Assembly (NCBI RefSeq): GCF_020884755.1
Contig: NZ_BPWE01000007.1
Location: forward strand, 1 to 64,000
DNA from: Bifidobacterium mizhiense
GTDB lineage: Bacteria; Actinomycetota; Actinomycetes; Actinomycetales; Bifidobacteriaceae
Length of the DNA stretch: 64,000 nucleotides
Reading direction: 5' to 3'
The notes under the pieces are model-generated. The model did no database searches, had not been told where the DNA came from, and worked only from the letters and a program-made list of their open reading frames with translations. A program made the translations under genes and the position numbers. Below are positions 1-8,717 of this stretch, piece by piece; position 1 is the stretch's first letter, and every line of letters starts with the position of its first letter.

Positions 1-1
1 G

Positions 2-490
2 ACCGAGGCCGGCGACTACACGTACTCCGTGAGCGAGGCCCAGGGCAGCCTGCCCGGCATCACCTACGACCAGAAGACGCACCGGATCACCGTCCACGTC
101 ACCGACGACCAGCAAGGCCAGCTCCAAGCCACCATCGACGGCAACAACCCCACCTTCACCAACACCTACCAGGCCAAGCCGGCCAAGCCCGACGACCCTG
201 GCAACTCCGGAGAACATGCCAAGCCGATCCCGCCGGTAGAACCGAACAAGCCGGGCGAATCTAATAATGCACCCAGCAAACCGGGCCAAACCAGCGATAG
301 TCGAAAACTGGCGCCAAGAAACCAATCTTCTGATGACCAAGCAAAGCCATCTGCAGATTCCCAAGCCCTAGCCGCCTCAGGCTCAGACATGGTCATGCCT
401 GTAGCGCTGGCTATCGGCACTGCCGTCCTCGGCCTGGCACTGATGTGCTTGTTGCGGCATCGCAGGGATCAGGATGCTGACCTGGGCTAA
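2..490 (+). CDS. C-terminal part of a cell-wall-anchored pilin-type surface protein (partial)
   Basis: The frame is open from the window edge, so the start of the gene lies upstream. The first ~55 residues (TEAGDYTYSVSEA, then TFTNTY) match the end of a pilin isopeptide-linkage (FctA-like) domain, a fold that forms internal Lys-Asn crosslinks in pilins and adhesins. A Pro/Lys/Ser-rich wall-spanning linker follows. The protein ends with LAASGSD, a ~20-residue hydrophobic segment and a positively charged tail (RHRRD), which is a sortase sorting signal. The motif deviates from LPxTG; alanine-rich variants are known in bifidobacteria. No sortase gene is visible next to it in this window. Role inferred: a surface or pilus subunit contacting host or substrate. 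Sure of the anchor architecture, unsure of the ligand. Confidence 0.8.
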   Translation, partial: TEAGDYTYSVSEAQGSLPGITYDQKTHRITVHVTDDQQGQLQATIDGNNPTFTNTYQAKPAKPDDPGNSGEHAKPIPPVEPNKPGESNNAPSKPGQTSDSRKLAPRNQSSDDQAKPSADSQALAASGSDMVMPVALAIGTAVLGLALMCLLRHRRDQDADLG

Positions 491-625
491 TCGTTCCCCG
501 CATGAGAACACAGCTGGACACGTTTCTCACTGGTGACAGCCACCTATGGCGAACCTCACGGTTCCCTGCCCCTATCTGCAGACGAAATTTGCTATTCTTG
601 CAAGTGGAAGGAATCTTGCATCCAG

Positions 626-679
626 AGGTCACCGTCGACGATGGACGGTCACCTGAACGGTCATGGCCCTGCACGGTCA
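626..679 (+). repeat. ACGGTCA direct repeats and imperfect inverted repeat upstream of a small gene
   Basis: ACGGTCA occurs three times at 645-651, 657-663 and 673-679. The first copy also forms the right arm of an imperfect inverted repeat (626-636 with 644-654, 10 of 11 pairs). The cluster sits 50-100 bases before the ATG at 727, where a regulator would bind. No cognate regulator is recognised. Confidence 0.4.
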
Positions 680-726
680 TGATGTCGATTGTCACACGTG
701 CAGGCCGTCACACAGAAAGGTCAGTC

Positions 727-1143
727 ATGGCAGACGATACAGTCATTGTTGTTGATACTTCCATGTTCGAAAAAGATGCCGACGCGAAAACCGCCAAGGC
801 TAACGAGGTCGCACGCAAATACGGCATCAGCGACGAGGCCCTTAAGAAGGTCGAGGATTACAAGGATCAGTTGAGCTACCACCAGGCATGGGATTTGCCA
901 TTCCTGGGCTACGTGGACGAGGACGGCTATGGATATGCCTACGTACCCAACAAGGCTGTCGCAGCCGATGGATGGGATGCCCACAAGGCCTTCCTGGATC
1001 TGCCCGATGACGTTCAGACGGCTTTCGCCATCCGCATGCTCTTCACCCATCGCGACGTCGACCGCCACGGTGCAGAGATGTTCCTTCACCACGGCCGCGG
1101 GCTGACAGTCCGCTTCCAGGAGCCCACCTCAGCCAGCTACTGA
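727..1143 (+). CDS. Small conserved-looking protein of unknown function
   Basis: 138 residues, not recognised. The ATG at 727 is chosen because GAAAGG lies 8 bases upstream; the frame is open further upstream but lacks a ribosome site. The protein is acidic and soluble, with no signal peptide or membrane segment. Residues 1-60 look helical and charged; the middle (FLGYVDEDGYGYAYVP) is aromatic and Gly-rich. The C-terminal part has a His-rich stretch (HRDVDRHGAEMFLHHGRG) that could bind a metal or lie in an active site, though this is only a possibility. It is monocistronic, with a repeat cluster in front and a terminator behind it. Codon use resembles neighbouring core genes, so it is probably a real gene. 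Confidence 0.65.
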   Translation: MADDTVIVVDTSMFEKDADAKTAKANEVARKYGISDEALKKVEDYKDQLSYHQAWDLPFLGYVDEDGYGYAYVPNKAVAADGWDAHKAFLDLPDDVQTAFAIRMLFTHRDVDRHGAEMFLHHGRGLTVRFQEPTSASY

Positions 1144-1189
1144 GCTTGAGCTACCTTAACTAACTCGACCCCCGGTCCTGTCGTAATAA

Positions 1190-1216
1190 CCCCCTGACAG
1201 GTCCAGGGGCTTTTCC
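1190..1216 (+). terminator. Terminator hairpin between convergent genes
   Basis: CCCCTG and CAGGGG form a 6-bp stem around a 7-base loop, followed by CTTTTCC on the plus strand. It lies between the ends of the small plus-strand gene and the aquaporin gene on the minus strand, so it may serve both. Confidence 0.6.
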
Positions 1217-1226
1217 ATGCCGACAA

Positions 1227-1997
1227 TCAAGGCAGAAGCCCCATCCAGGCAGGAGCTAGCACACCAATGCAGGCTCCGACGATCGGCCCGACAAAGGGTA
1301 TCCAGGCGTAGCTCCAGTCCGCGTCCTTCTTTCCAGACATGGGCAAAAGGCAGTAGGCCAATCGGGCGGAAAAGTCACGTGCCGGATTCATAGCCGCACC
1401 AGAAACCCCGCCGAGGGCCATGACCAGAACCGTGATGACCAGGGCCACGCCCAAGGGCCCAACCTGGGTAGGAGTCCCCCCATTGAGGAAAACCCAGGTA
1501 ACCAGAATGGCCGTGCCGATAGCCTCCGATGTCAGATTCCAGAAATTCGAACGTATAGCAGGCTTGGTACAGAAAACCATAAGTTTGGTATCTGTATCGG
1601 TCGGAAGTTCGAAATGCTTGCGAGTGCCTAGGTAGCCTAGGCAGGAACCAAAGAAAGCCCCCAGGAACTGGGCGGAAATAAAAATGGCTACGTTGGCTAA
1701 GGTGACCGGAATGCCACCCTTGCCCACAGCCAGACCGTTCAAAGTCGCTTGTGGATCAATCCAGTGACCGACCACCCTAGCCAGGGTCACGGCCGGATTG
1801 AGATGGCCGCCCGTTTTCCACCCCGCATATACGCCTACATAAACAGCAAGACCCCAACCCAATGAAGCGTTGATCCAGTCGGCCCGATAGGCCCCCGTCT
1901 TGGGAAGTGACCTGCTGGCTGCGACCATGACCGCGATGGCCATCATAATGGCTGTACCCATAAACTCTGAGCAGAACATCTGCACACCGCTGATCAT
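1227..1997 (-). CDS. MIP-family channel, aquaglyceroporin / glycerol facilitator type
   Basis: 256 residues with about six hydrophobic segments, the usual MIP length. Both NPA half-helix motifs are intact: NPAVTLA at residues 67-73 and NPARDF at 204-209. The Asp after the second NPA (NPARD) is typical of glycerol facilitators, whereas water-only aquaporins usually have other residues there. The protein should sit in the plasma membrane and pass glycerol or small polyols passively. GGAGGG 5 bases before the ATG supports the start at 1997. No glycerol kinase or glycerol-3-phosphate gene is adjacent, so the physiological solute is open. It appears to be monocistronic. Confidence 0.88.
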   Translation of the reverse strand: MISGVQMFCSEFMGTAIMMAIAVMVAASRSLPKTGAYRADWINASLGWGLAVYVGVYAGWKTGGHLNPAVTLARVVGHWIDPQATLNGLAVGKGGIPVTLANVAIFISAQFLGAFFGSCLGYLGTRKHFELPTDTDTKLMVFCTKPAIRSNFWNLTSEAIGTAILVTWVFLNGGTPTQVGPLGVALVITVLVMALGGVSGAAMNPARDFSARLAYCLLPMSGKKDADWSYAWIPFVGPIVGACIGVLAPAWMGLLP

Positions 1998-2255
1998 GCT
2001 TTCCCTCCAAGCTTCCTGCCATCAAAGGAGCTGAAGGTGACCAGACTCCCAGAACCGAATAGTCAGTTGCTGCCAAACCGACAAGTCCGAGATGAAGCAA
2101 CCGTCAATCTGCTCATACACATAGTCTTTCGATTTGACTACTGCATCAAGAATAACCGGAACCGTAACCCAAGGGCCTCGCCATCGATGATGACACCGCA
2201 TTCAAGACCGCTGACTATCAGGTTCAAGTAGATTCACATCAAGATGCGATCAAAA

Positions 2256-5200
2256 TCAGCTCAGAAGGGCCAGGAGGTCTTTTCTGCTCAGCCTGGCCAC
2301 GCTGGCTGCACCGGTAGAGGCGGCGGAATCGACAAAGCGCGATGCCAGGTCGCTCTTACTGTGCTGCAGATTGAGGATGCGTTCCTCGATGGTGTCCTTG
2401 GCTACGATCTGGTAGACGTTGACATCCTGGGTCTGACCGATCCGGTGGGCGCGGTCGTTGGCCTGCTCCTGGGCTGCGGCATTCCACCAGGGGTCCGCAT
2501 GGACCACTACACAAGCTCCGGTCAGGTTGAGCCCGGTGTTGCCGGCCTTCAGGGAGATCAGAAAGACCGGCGTGGCATCCCTATTGAACTGTTCCACCAG
2601 CTCCAGCCGCCGCTTCTTGGAGGTGGCGCCGGTGATCAGATCGTAGGGCACGTCCAGCCGACGGAGCCGTTGGGCTATCAGGTCCAGGTAAGAGGTGAAC
2701 TGGGAGAAGATCAGCATCTTCCGTCCGGCATCTTGACAGGAGACCACCAGATCCTCGATGGCATCCAGCTTGGCCGAATCGCCGCGCCGGTCCCGGCCTT
2801 GATCCTGGTAGACCAGACGCGGATCGCAGCAGACCTCCCGCAGCCTGGTCAGCTGGGCCAGGACCTGGATTTTGCCGACCTCGTACTCCTGATCTCTTTC
2901 CTTGTTGAGCGTGGCCCTCAGCTCCTGCTCCAGGGCTGCATAGAGCTTGCGCTGCCGACCCTGCAGGGGCACGCTGATCACGTTTTCGATCTTCTCGGGC
3001 AGATCCGTCAGCACCTGGGACTTGAGCCGGCGCAGAATGAAGGGTCCCACCAGGGCCTGGAGCCGGGACTGGGCATCCTGGTCTCCGCTGAGTATGGGCA
3101 TTTCGAAGCGGTCCCGGAACCGAGAGTATGGACCCAGCATCCCCGGCATCAGGAAGTCAAAGATGCTCCAAAGCTCGGACAGCCGGTTCTCGATGGGTGT
3201 GCCCGTCAGAGCGAACCGGTGCAGGCTGTCCAGAGCACGTACGGCACGGGCGGCCTTGGTGGCGTGGTTCTTGATGTACTGGGCCTCATCCAAAACCAGG
3301 GCATACCAGGGCAGACTCCGATACCGGTCCAGGTCCCGCCTGAGCAGATCGTATGAGGTAATCAGCAGATCGTAGGACCCGGCCTGATCCAGCAGAGCCT
3401 GACGCTGGCTGCGCCCTCCTGCCAGGACCGCTACCCGCAGATCCGGCGTAAAGCGGCGGCACTCGGCCTCCCAGTTGTAGACCAAGGAGGCCGGACAGAC
3501 GATCAGCGAAGGTCCCCGATCCCTGGCCTGATCCCGACGGGAGAGCAGGTAGGCCAGCATCTGTATGGTCTTGCCCAGGCCCATCTCGTCGGCCAGAATG
3601 CCGCCGAATCCGCGGTCGCTCAGGGTGCATAGCCAACGCAGCCCTTCTACCTGATAGGGTCTGAGCTGTCCGCCCAACCCGTCGGGGACCTTGAACCCCT
3701 GAGGGTCGGGCTTGCGCTCCTTCAGATAGTCACGGAAACTGGAATCGCGATCCTGCTCGGGCACCAAAGCATCCAGGTAGCCGAGCTGGAAGTCAGGCAC
3801 CCGGACCGGCCCCTTGGCCAGATCAGCCGGGTCGATGCCCAGGTCTTCAGCCAGGGTGTCCACAACATCCGTATTCAGATCAGCCAACTCGACGAAGGCC
3901 CCGTTGCGCAGGCGATGGAAACGGCGACGGCGACGATGGTCAGCCAGAATGGCAGCAGCCTCCTCAGGCCGTACCTCATCGGCGATAGGAGAGATCTCGA
4001 CCAGACCGGAGCGCACCCGTACACCCACGCGGATCTGCGGATGAGATACGACGCTGAGCCCGTCGAAGGCAGGGGTGGAGAAGACCCGTCCCAGACCCTT
4101 GAGCACGGGCAGGCCCCGGGTCAGCAGGGTGTGGATAGCCTCCTCGTTCTCCTCGGGGATACGGGCCAGCCCCTCCTCCATCAGAGGGAAATAACGGCGG
4201 ACCGTCTGCCGGGCCAAAGACTCGCTCTCCCGATCCCTGCCGGGTTCATCCTCCGAGGCGGGATCAGCACCGACTGGCAGTAGACGGTCCCCATAGCGGG
4301 CCTTGAGATCGCAACTGATCCCCTGCCGATCCCTGTCCAGGTAAAGCTCGATCCTGCAGGGCGGCCTCCGCCGGGCATCCAGCTCCTCGGGCAGACTGGC
4401 GGAGAGCCCAGATCCTTCCTGGGAACCCTGATTCAGGTCAGGCAGGACGGTCCGGGCGAACAGATCCAGGTCGTCGGCATCCAGATGCAGATCCCGATCC
4501 TCACCAGGGCGGCAGAGGGTCTCCAGCAGGTCCCGATGACGCATGAAATGCGCGCTGCAGCGGTGGATGACCGGTTCCGGATCCAGCCCTATGCCGGGCT
4601 GTGAGGGGCGCACGATAACGAAAGAATGTGCTTGGCCAACGACGAAGCGTTCCACGGCCAGGGCATGGGTGATCCGGTAGCCATCCGCCTCCTTGCTGAC
4701 CGCGATGCCAGGGTCCGGATCTCCGCTAACTACCGGGGCAGGCATGGTCTGCAGGAAGGAATCCTCGGGAGGCGTGTAGTCCAGGGTGAGTCCAGAGTCC
4801 ACGAACAGGTCGAGGATCTGCGCCACCTCGTCGTCGCTGAGCCGGATCCCCGACAATCCTGCACGGGTAAGACGGCGGCGCATGCCCCCCTCCTGCTCGG
4901 CCAGGCTACGGCGGATGGCACCGGCCCTTTCCAGAATGGTCAGCAGAGCCTGGGCCCGGTCATCAAAAGTGTCGCGGGAATGGATGAAGGCCAATCGCCG
5001 TCCGTAAGACATGAATTCACCCTGGTCCACAGCGCGCAGCAGGGCCGGCAGGTCCTTGACCAGGTAGGCGACCCCGTGGGATGACAGAGTGATGTGCAGA
5101 CGGACCAGCCAGCCTCCGCGCTCGCTGGTCAGATCGGGAATCAGCCCGACCGAGCCGATGGGCAGGTGACGGCCACCAACTGGACCGTTCTCCTGCTTGA

Positions 5201-5747
5201 GCAGGCTCAGCTGGCGGTCACGAAAAGCCTGCCGCCGCCGACCCTCCTGCCGGTGCATGTAGGCTGCCAAGGGTCCCGAAGTTGACCGGGCGGACCGGGA
5301 TCCACCCTGGTCGCCGGCCCAGTCATCCGATCCTGCAAAGGACTGGCTGGACTCGTTGTAGGCCATGATCAGGGCGACCACATGCTTGCAGGCAGGACCC
5401 TGGCGCCCAAAGGCCCGGCAGGTGCAGGAGGAGTCGATGACTCGATGGGCCTGCTCATCCAGCCGAGCCTGGACCATGCAGTCACCGTCCGGCTGATAGG
5501 TGGCGGGCACACGTCCCTTGAGAACGGTCAAAGCTCCCAGGTGCCGTAGGCGCAGGTCCGTAAAGCGGTGGTCATCCAGCAGTTGATGGGCGCGGAAGTA
5601 GGCCTTACCGCCCAACCGACGCAGAGCGGCGTCAGAGATGGTATCCGGGTCGCCAAAGGTCCGCCCCTCCTCGTCGCCTGGATCATAGAAACCATGGCCT
5701 CCTGAACCAACGGCTCTTGACCCGTAGACCGTTGCATGCCAATCCAC
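2256..5747 (-). CDS. SWIM zinc-finger SNF2-family DEAD/DEAH helicase
   Basis: About 1163 residues. A SWIM zinc finger (CTCRAFGRQGPACKH, CxC...CxH) lies near residue 107-120. A long, poorly conserved middle follows, and the SNF2 helicase core fills the last ~470 residues: DEMGLGKTIQ (motif I), DEAQYIKN (motif II), SALTGTPIEN-like motif III and AHRIGQ (motif VI). Bacterial SNF2/HepA-like proteins are ATP-driven translocases that remodel protein-nucleic acid complexes; the SWIM finger should add DNA or protein binding. The frame is open to an ATG at 5837, but AAGGAGG stands 6 bases before the GTG at 5747, so that start is preferred. It is transcribed divergently from the MFS gene. The specific cellular target is unknown. 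Confidence 0.88.
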   Translation of the reverse strand: MDWHATVYGSRAVGSGGHGFYDPGDEEGRTFGDPDTISDAALRRLGGKAYFRAHQLLDDHRFTDLRLRHLGALTVLKGRVPATYQPDGDCMVQARLDEQAHRVIDSSCTCRAFGRQGPACKHVVALIMAYNESSQSFAGSDDWAGDQGGSRSARSTSGPLAAYMHRQEGRRRQAFRDRQLSLLKQENGPVGGRHLPIGSVGLIPDLTSERGGWLVRLHITLSSHGVAYLVKDLPALLRAVDQGEFMSYGRRLAFIHSRDTFDDRAQALLTILERAGAIRRSLAEQEGGMRRRLTRAGLSGIRLSDDEVAQILDLFVDSGLTLDYTPPEDSFLQTMPAPVVSGDPDPGIAVSKEADGYRITHALAVERFVVGQAHSFVIVRPSQPGIGLDPEPVIHRCSAHFMRHRDLLETLCRPGEDRDLHLDADDLDLFARTVLPDLNQGSQEGSGLSASLPEELDARRRPPCRIELYLDRDRQGISCDLKARYGDRLLPVGADPASEDEPGRDRESESLARQTVRRYFPLMEEGLARIPEENEEAIHTLLTRGLPVLKGLGRVFSTPAFDGLSVVSHPQIRVGVRVRSGLVEISPIADEVRPEEAAAILADHRRRRRFHRLRNGAFVELADLNTDVVDTLAEDLGIDPADLAKGPVRVPDFQLGYLDALVPEQDRDSSFRDYLKERKPDPQGFKVPDGLGGQLRPYQVEGLRWLCTLSDRGFGGILADEMGLGKTIQMLAYLLSRRDQARDRGPSLIVCPASLVYNWEAECRRFTPDLRVAVLAGGRSQRQALLDQAGSYDLLITSYDLLRRDLDRYRSLPWYALVLDEAQYIKNHATKAARAVRALDSLHRFALTGTPIENRLSELWSIFDFLMPGMLGPYSRFRDRFEMPILSGDQDAQSRLQALVGPFILRRLKSQVLTDLPEKIENVISVPLQGRQRKLYAALEQELRATLNKERDQEYEVGKIQVLAQLTRLREVCCDPRLVYQDQGRDRRGDSAKLDAIEDLVVSCQDAGRKMLIFSQFTSYLDLIAQRLRRLDVPYDLITGATSKKRRLELVEQFNRDATPVFLISLKAGNTGLNLTGACVVVHADPWWNAAAQEQANDRAHRIGQTQDVNVYQIVAKDTIEERILNLQHSKSDLASRFVDSAASTGAASVARLSRKDLLALLS

Positions 5748-5907
5748 ACGCACCCTCCTTATGGTCTCTGACGACCATTCCCGAGCATAACCTTTTCCAC
5801 CCCGATGCGGCACGCCTTCGGCGAAGCGAGTAGACATGCCGACTTACGAAAAAATGGCCGCCTCCCTAAGATGGCGTGCTGTTTGTCTGAAGAAGGAGAT
5901 CATTATC

Positions 5908-7380
5908 GTGCACAACACGTCCACCCCTGCCTCTGTTCACCGGTCACGGCCGGCCGTCCCCCATCCCTGGCCGGCCATCGCCGCGCTGATGATCGGGGCC
6001 TTCGTGGGCATGCTGAGCGAGACCTCGCTCAATATCGCCCTGCCCAACCTGATGGAGAGCTTCCAGATCCCCGCCTCAACCGTGCAGTGGCTGGTCACGG
6101 GGTACATGCTGGTCATCGGCATCGTCCTGCCCTTCTCCAGCCTGATCTCCAAGTGGTTCACCACCAGGCAGACCGTGATCTTCGGCCTGGTCGCCTTCCT
6201 GGCGGGCTCGGTGGTCTCGGCCATGGCCCCCACCTTCCCCATCCTGCTGACGGGACGGCTGATCCAGGGCATCGGCACTGGCCTGATCCTGCCGCTCATG
6301 TTCACCGTGGCCATGCTGATCTTCCCGCCTGCCCGTCTGGGCACGGTCATGGGCATGTGCGCCCTGGTCATCATGTTCGCCCCGGCAATCGGCCCGACCC
6401 TGACCGGGATCATCCTCGGCAAGCTGACCTGGCACTGGATCTTCTGGTTCTTCACCCCCTTCCTGGTGGTGGCTCTGATCTTCGCCGTCTGCTTCCTGAA
6501 GAACGTAGGAACCATCACCCACCAGCGTCCCGACCTGGCCTCTATTTTGGAGTCCATTGTCGGCTTCGGCGGGCTGGTGGCAGGAGTCAGCCTGGCCAGC
6601 CGTTATGGATGGCTCTCCCCGGTCACCCTGATCATTCTGGTTGTGGCCCTGGCTGCACTGGTCCTCTATATTCGTCGCCAGCTGGGCCTGGAGCACCCGG
6701 TTCTCAACCTGCGAATCTTCTCCATCCCAGCCTTCCGCTACGGTGCCACCCTGGTCATGCTGGACTTTGCAGTCATCCTCTCTTCCATGTATCTGCTGCC
6801 CCAGTTCCTGCAGCGGGGACTGCTCCTGCCCGTAGCCATGACCGGCATCCTCATGCTGCCCGGCGGCGCCATCAACGCCCTGGTCTCAGCCTTCGCCGGC
6901 CGGCTCTATGACGGCTTCGGAGCCCGAATGCCCGTCCGCTGCGGATTCCTTGTCGCCCTGCTTGGCACGGTCATCCTCCTGTTCACCGGCCCGCACACCC
7001 CTGTGGCCTTGGTGGTGGCTGCCCACATTATTTTGATGATCGGCTGCCCCCTGGCCATGTCGCCGGCCCAGACCTACGCGCTCAACTCTCTGAGCGGCCC
7101 GCAGTCCGGCGACGGAAGCACCATCATCAACACCATGCAGCAGATCGTAGGAGCCGTGGCTACGGCCATCACCACCTCCCTGCTGGCCATGGGCGAGGGG
7201 CAGGCAACCGGTGTTGATAAAGCCCAAGCCTTCACCAGGGGCACCCACTACGGACTGGTCTTCACCTTGGTGCTGATCCTGGCTGCTCTGGTCGTCTCTT
7301 TGAAGGTGCGCAACTTCTCCCACGCCGACCAACAGGAGGCCGAGCGAGACATTCAGCAAGCTCCAAGTTCGCACCGCTAG
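5908..7380 (+). CDS. MFS transporter, DHA2 (EmrB/QacA-like) multidrug-exporter type
   Basis: 490 residues with about 12-14 hydrophobic segments. The first segment carries the DHA2-type sequence LSETSLNIALPNLMESF; next come QWLVTGYMLVIGIVLPFSSLISKW (motif A region) and GRLIQGIGTGLILPL (motif B with its Arg). These features fit proton-driven export of drugs or amphipathic compounds through the plasma membrane. AGAAGGAG 8 bases before the GTG at 5908 fixes the start; the open frame upstream has no ribosome site. It is divergent from the SNF2 gene, so the shared intergenic of about 160 bases should hold both promoters. No TetR- or MarR-type regulator is next to it. The substrate cannot be read from the sequence. 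Confidence 0.85.
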   Translation: MHNTSTPASVHRSRPAVPHPWPAIAALMIGAFVGMLSETSLNIALPNLMESFQIPASTVQWLVTGYMLVIGIVLPFSSLISKWFTTRQTVIFGLVAFLAGSVVSAMAPTFPILLTGRLIQGIGTGLILPLMFTVAMLIFPPARLGTVMGMCALVIMFAPAIGPTLTGIILGKLTWHWIFWFFTPFLVVALIFAVCFLKNVGTITHQRPDLASILESIVGFGGLVAGVSLASRYGWLSPVTLIILVVALAALVLYIRRQLGLEHPVLNLRIFSIPAFRYGATLVMLDFAVILSSMYLLPQFLQRGLLLPVAMTGILMLPGGAINALVSAFAGRLYDGFGARMPVRCGFLVALLGTVILLFTGPHTPVALVVAAHIILMIGCPLAMSPAQTYALNSLSGPQSGDGSTIINTMQQIVGAVATAITTSLLAMGEGQATGVDKAQAFTRGTHYGLVFTLVLILAALVVSLKVRNFSHADQQEAERDIQQAPSSHR

Positions 7381-7414
7381 CTTGGGAACGTCCCTGGCTA
7401 GACTGGAGGACGGC

Positions 7415-7452
7415 GACCGGACTTTAGGCCCGCCATTGTGGGCCGCCCGGTC
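7415..7452 (+). other. Nested hairpin in the leader of the FtsX-like permease gene
   Basis: GACCGG (7415-7420) pairs with CCGGTC (7447-7452), and inside it GGCCC (7427-7431) pairs with GGGCC (7440-7444). The structure ends 29 bases before the ATG at 7482. It has no T tract, so it may be a leader element or a weak terminator for the MFS gene. Confidence 0.4.
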
Positions 7453-7481
7453 ATCCCTGGAACGCTATCAGGAAGGGTGTC

Positions 7482-8717
7482 ATGTTCGTTCTCAAGAACG
7501 CCTGGTTCACCATCAGGCGGCATGCGGCGCGGAGCCTGGTCATGGTTCTGGCCTGCCTGGTCGTGACGGCTCTGGCCACGACGGCGGCCACCGTGCTCCA
7601 GGCTGACACCAAGGCACGTACCACAGACTACGAATCCCAACAGGTGGATGCCGTCATCAGCCCGCGCAAGGGAACCAAGGCCTCTCCACTGGGCTGGAAC
7701 GAGTATTCCAAGTACGCCCAGCGCCTGCAGATGGATGGCATGCAGTACAAGGCCTACTTCCATGAGACCGCCGACATCAGCCCGGAGGGACTGCCCCAAT
7801 CAGGCACCTACTCCCTGGTGGGGGTCTCCGACAAGGAGGCCGAACCCACCCTGCCTCACGGCCCCTTCGCGGTGGATCAGGGCAAGGGGCTGGACTACGC
7901 CTCCCAGAATGCCTCCGGCACCCAGACCGTGCTGATCTCCAAGCAAATGGCACAGGCCAACAAGCTCAAGGTGGGCGACACCCTGACCATCAAGGATCCT
8001 CGCCAGCAGGATCAGCAGGTCAAGCTGACCATCTCCGGCACCTACCACTATCGCAAGGCCGTGGATCAGGCCGCCAACCGGGCCATCTACACGGCCTATC
8101 CCACCTTTGCCATGCTGGGGCTGGATGCAGCCAGCAAGCCTGGAGACCCCGGCCATGAGCTGCTCGTCGCCTTCGTCCTGGATTCACCAAGCACCTACCA
8201 GAAGTTCATCAAGGAGCTGCGCAAGGACGGACTCAAGGCCTCGCAGTACGACATCAACTCCCCCAGCCTGAAGGACTACCAACGGCGGATGGAGCCTGTT
8301 CACCGGGCCGCCGACCAGGCGCGAACCACCATTATCCTGGTCTGCCTGCTGGGCGGACTGATTCTGCTGGGTTGTCTGTTCCTCATGCTGCACAACCGTG
8401 CCAACGAAATCGGCATGGCCATCACCATCGGGATCCACAAGGCTCGACTGGGTTGGCAGTTCGCCCTGGAAACCCTCTTGCTCACCCTGCCCGGGCTGGT
8501 GCTGGGCCTAGTGCTGGGCGCCGCGATCAGTCGCCCGTTGGGCCGGTCGCTCTTCCGGCTGGGGAACCTGGCCAGCATGCCTCATGCTGGTCTGATCTGG
8601 AAGCTGATCCTGATTGGCCTGGCCGTCTGCCTGGTTCTCGCCCTGGCAGCAGCCGCCAGGGTAGCGGCCTTTAGAACCGCCCAGCTATACACCAACGACC
8701 TGGAGGACGAGGCATGA
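7482..8717 (+). CDS. FtsX/MacB-like ABC transporter permease
   Basis: 411 residues. One membrane segment follows a short cationic N-terminus (RRHAARSLVMVLACLVVTALA). A large extracytoplasmic region spans roughly residues 45-270, and three membrane segments end the protein, starting with TIILVCLLGGLILLGCLFLM. This 1+3 layout is the FtsX/MacB-type permease, usually involved in mechanotransmission, lipoprotein or peptide handling rather than import. AAGGGT before the ATG at 7482 is the ribosome site. Its TGA overlaps the ATG of the next gene (ATGA at 8714), so the two are translationally coupled and probably form one complex. The partner ATPase lacks key catalytic residues, which makes the complex unusual. 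Confidence 0.82.
   Translation: MFVLKNAWFTIRRHAARSLVMVLACLVVTALATTAATVLQADTKARTTDYESQQVDAVISPRKGTKASPLGWNEYSKYAQRLQMDGMQYKAYFHETADISPEGLPQSGTYSLVGVSDKEAEPTLPHGPFAVDQGKGLDYASQNASGTQTVLISKQMAQANKLKVGDTLTIKDPRQQDQQVKLTISGTYHYRKAVDQAANRAIYTAYPTFAMLGLDAASKPGDPGHELLVAFVLDSPSTYQKFIKELRKDGLKASQYDINSPSLKDYQRRMEPVHRAADQARTTIILVCLLGGLILLGCLFLMLHNRANEIGMAITIGIHKARLGWQFALETLLLTLPGLVLGLVLGAAISRPLGRSLFRLGNLASMPHAGLIWKLILIGLAVCLVLALAAAARVAAFRTAQLYTNDLEDEA

Noticed and set aside
2244..3356. 370-codon plus-strand frame opposite the SNF2 helicase C-terminus
   Set aside because: It mirrors the conserved helicase core and shows no independent coding features.
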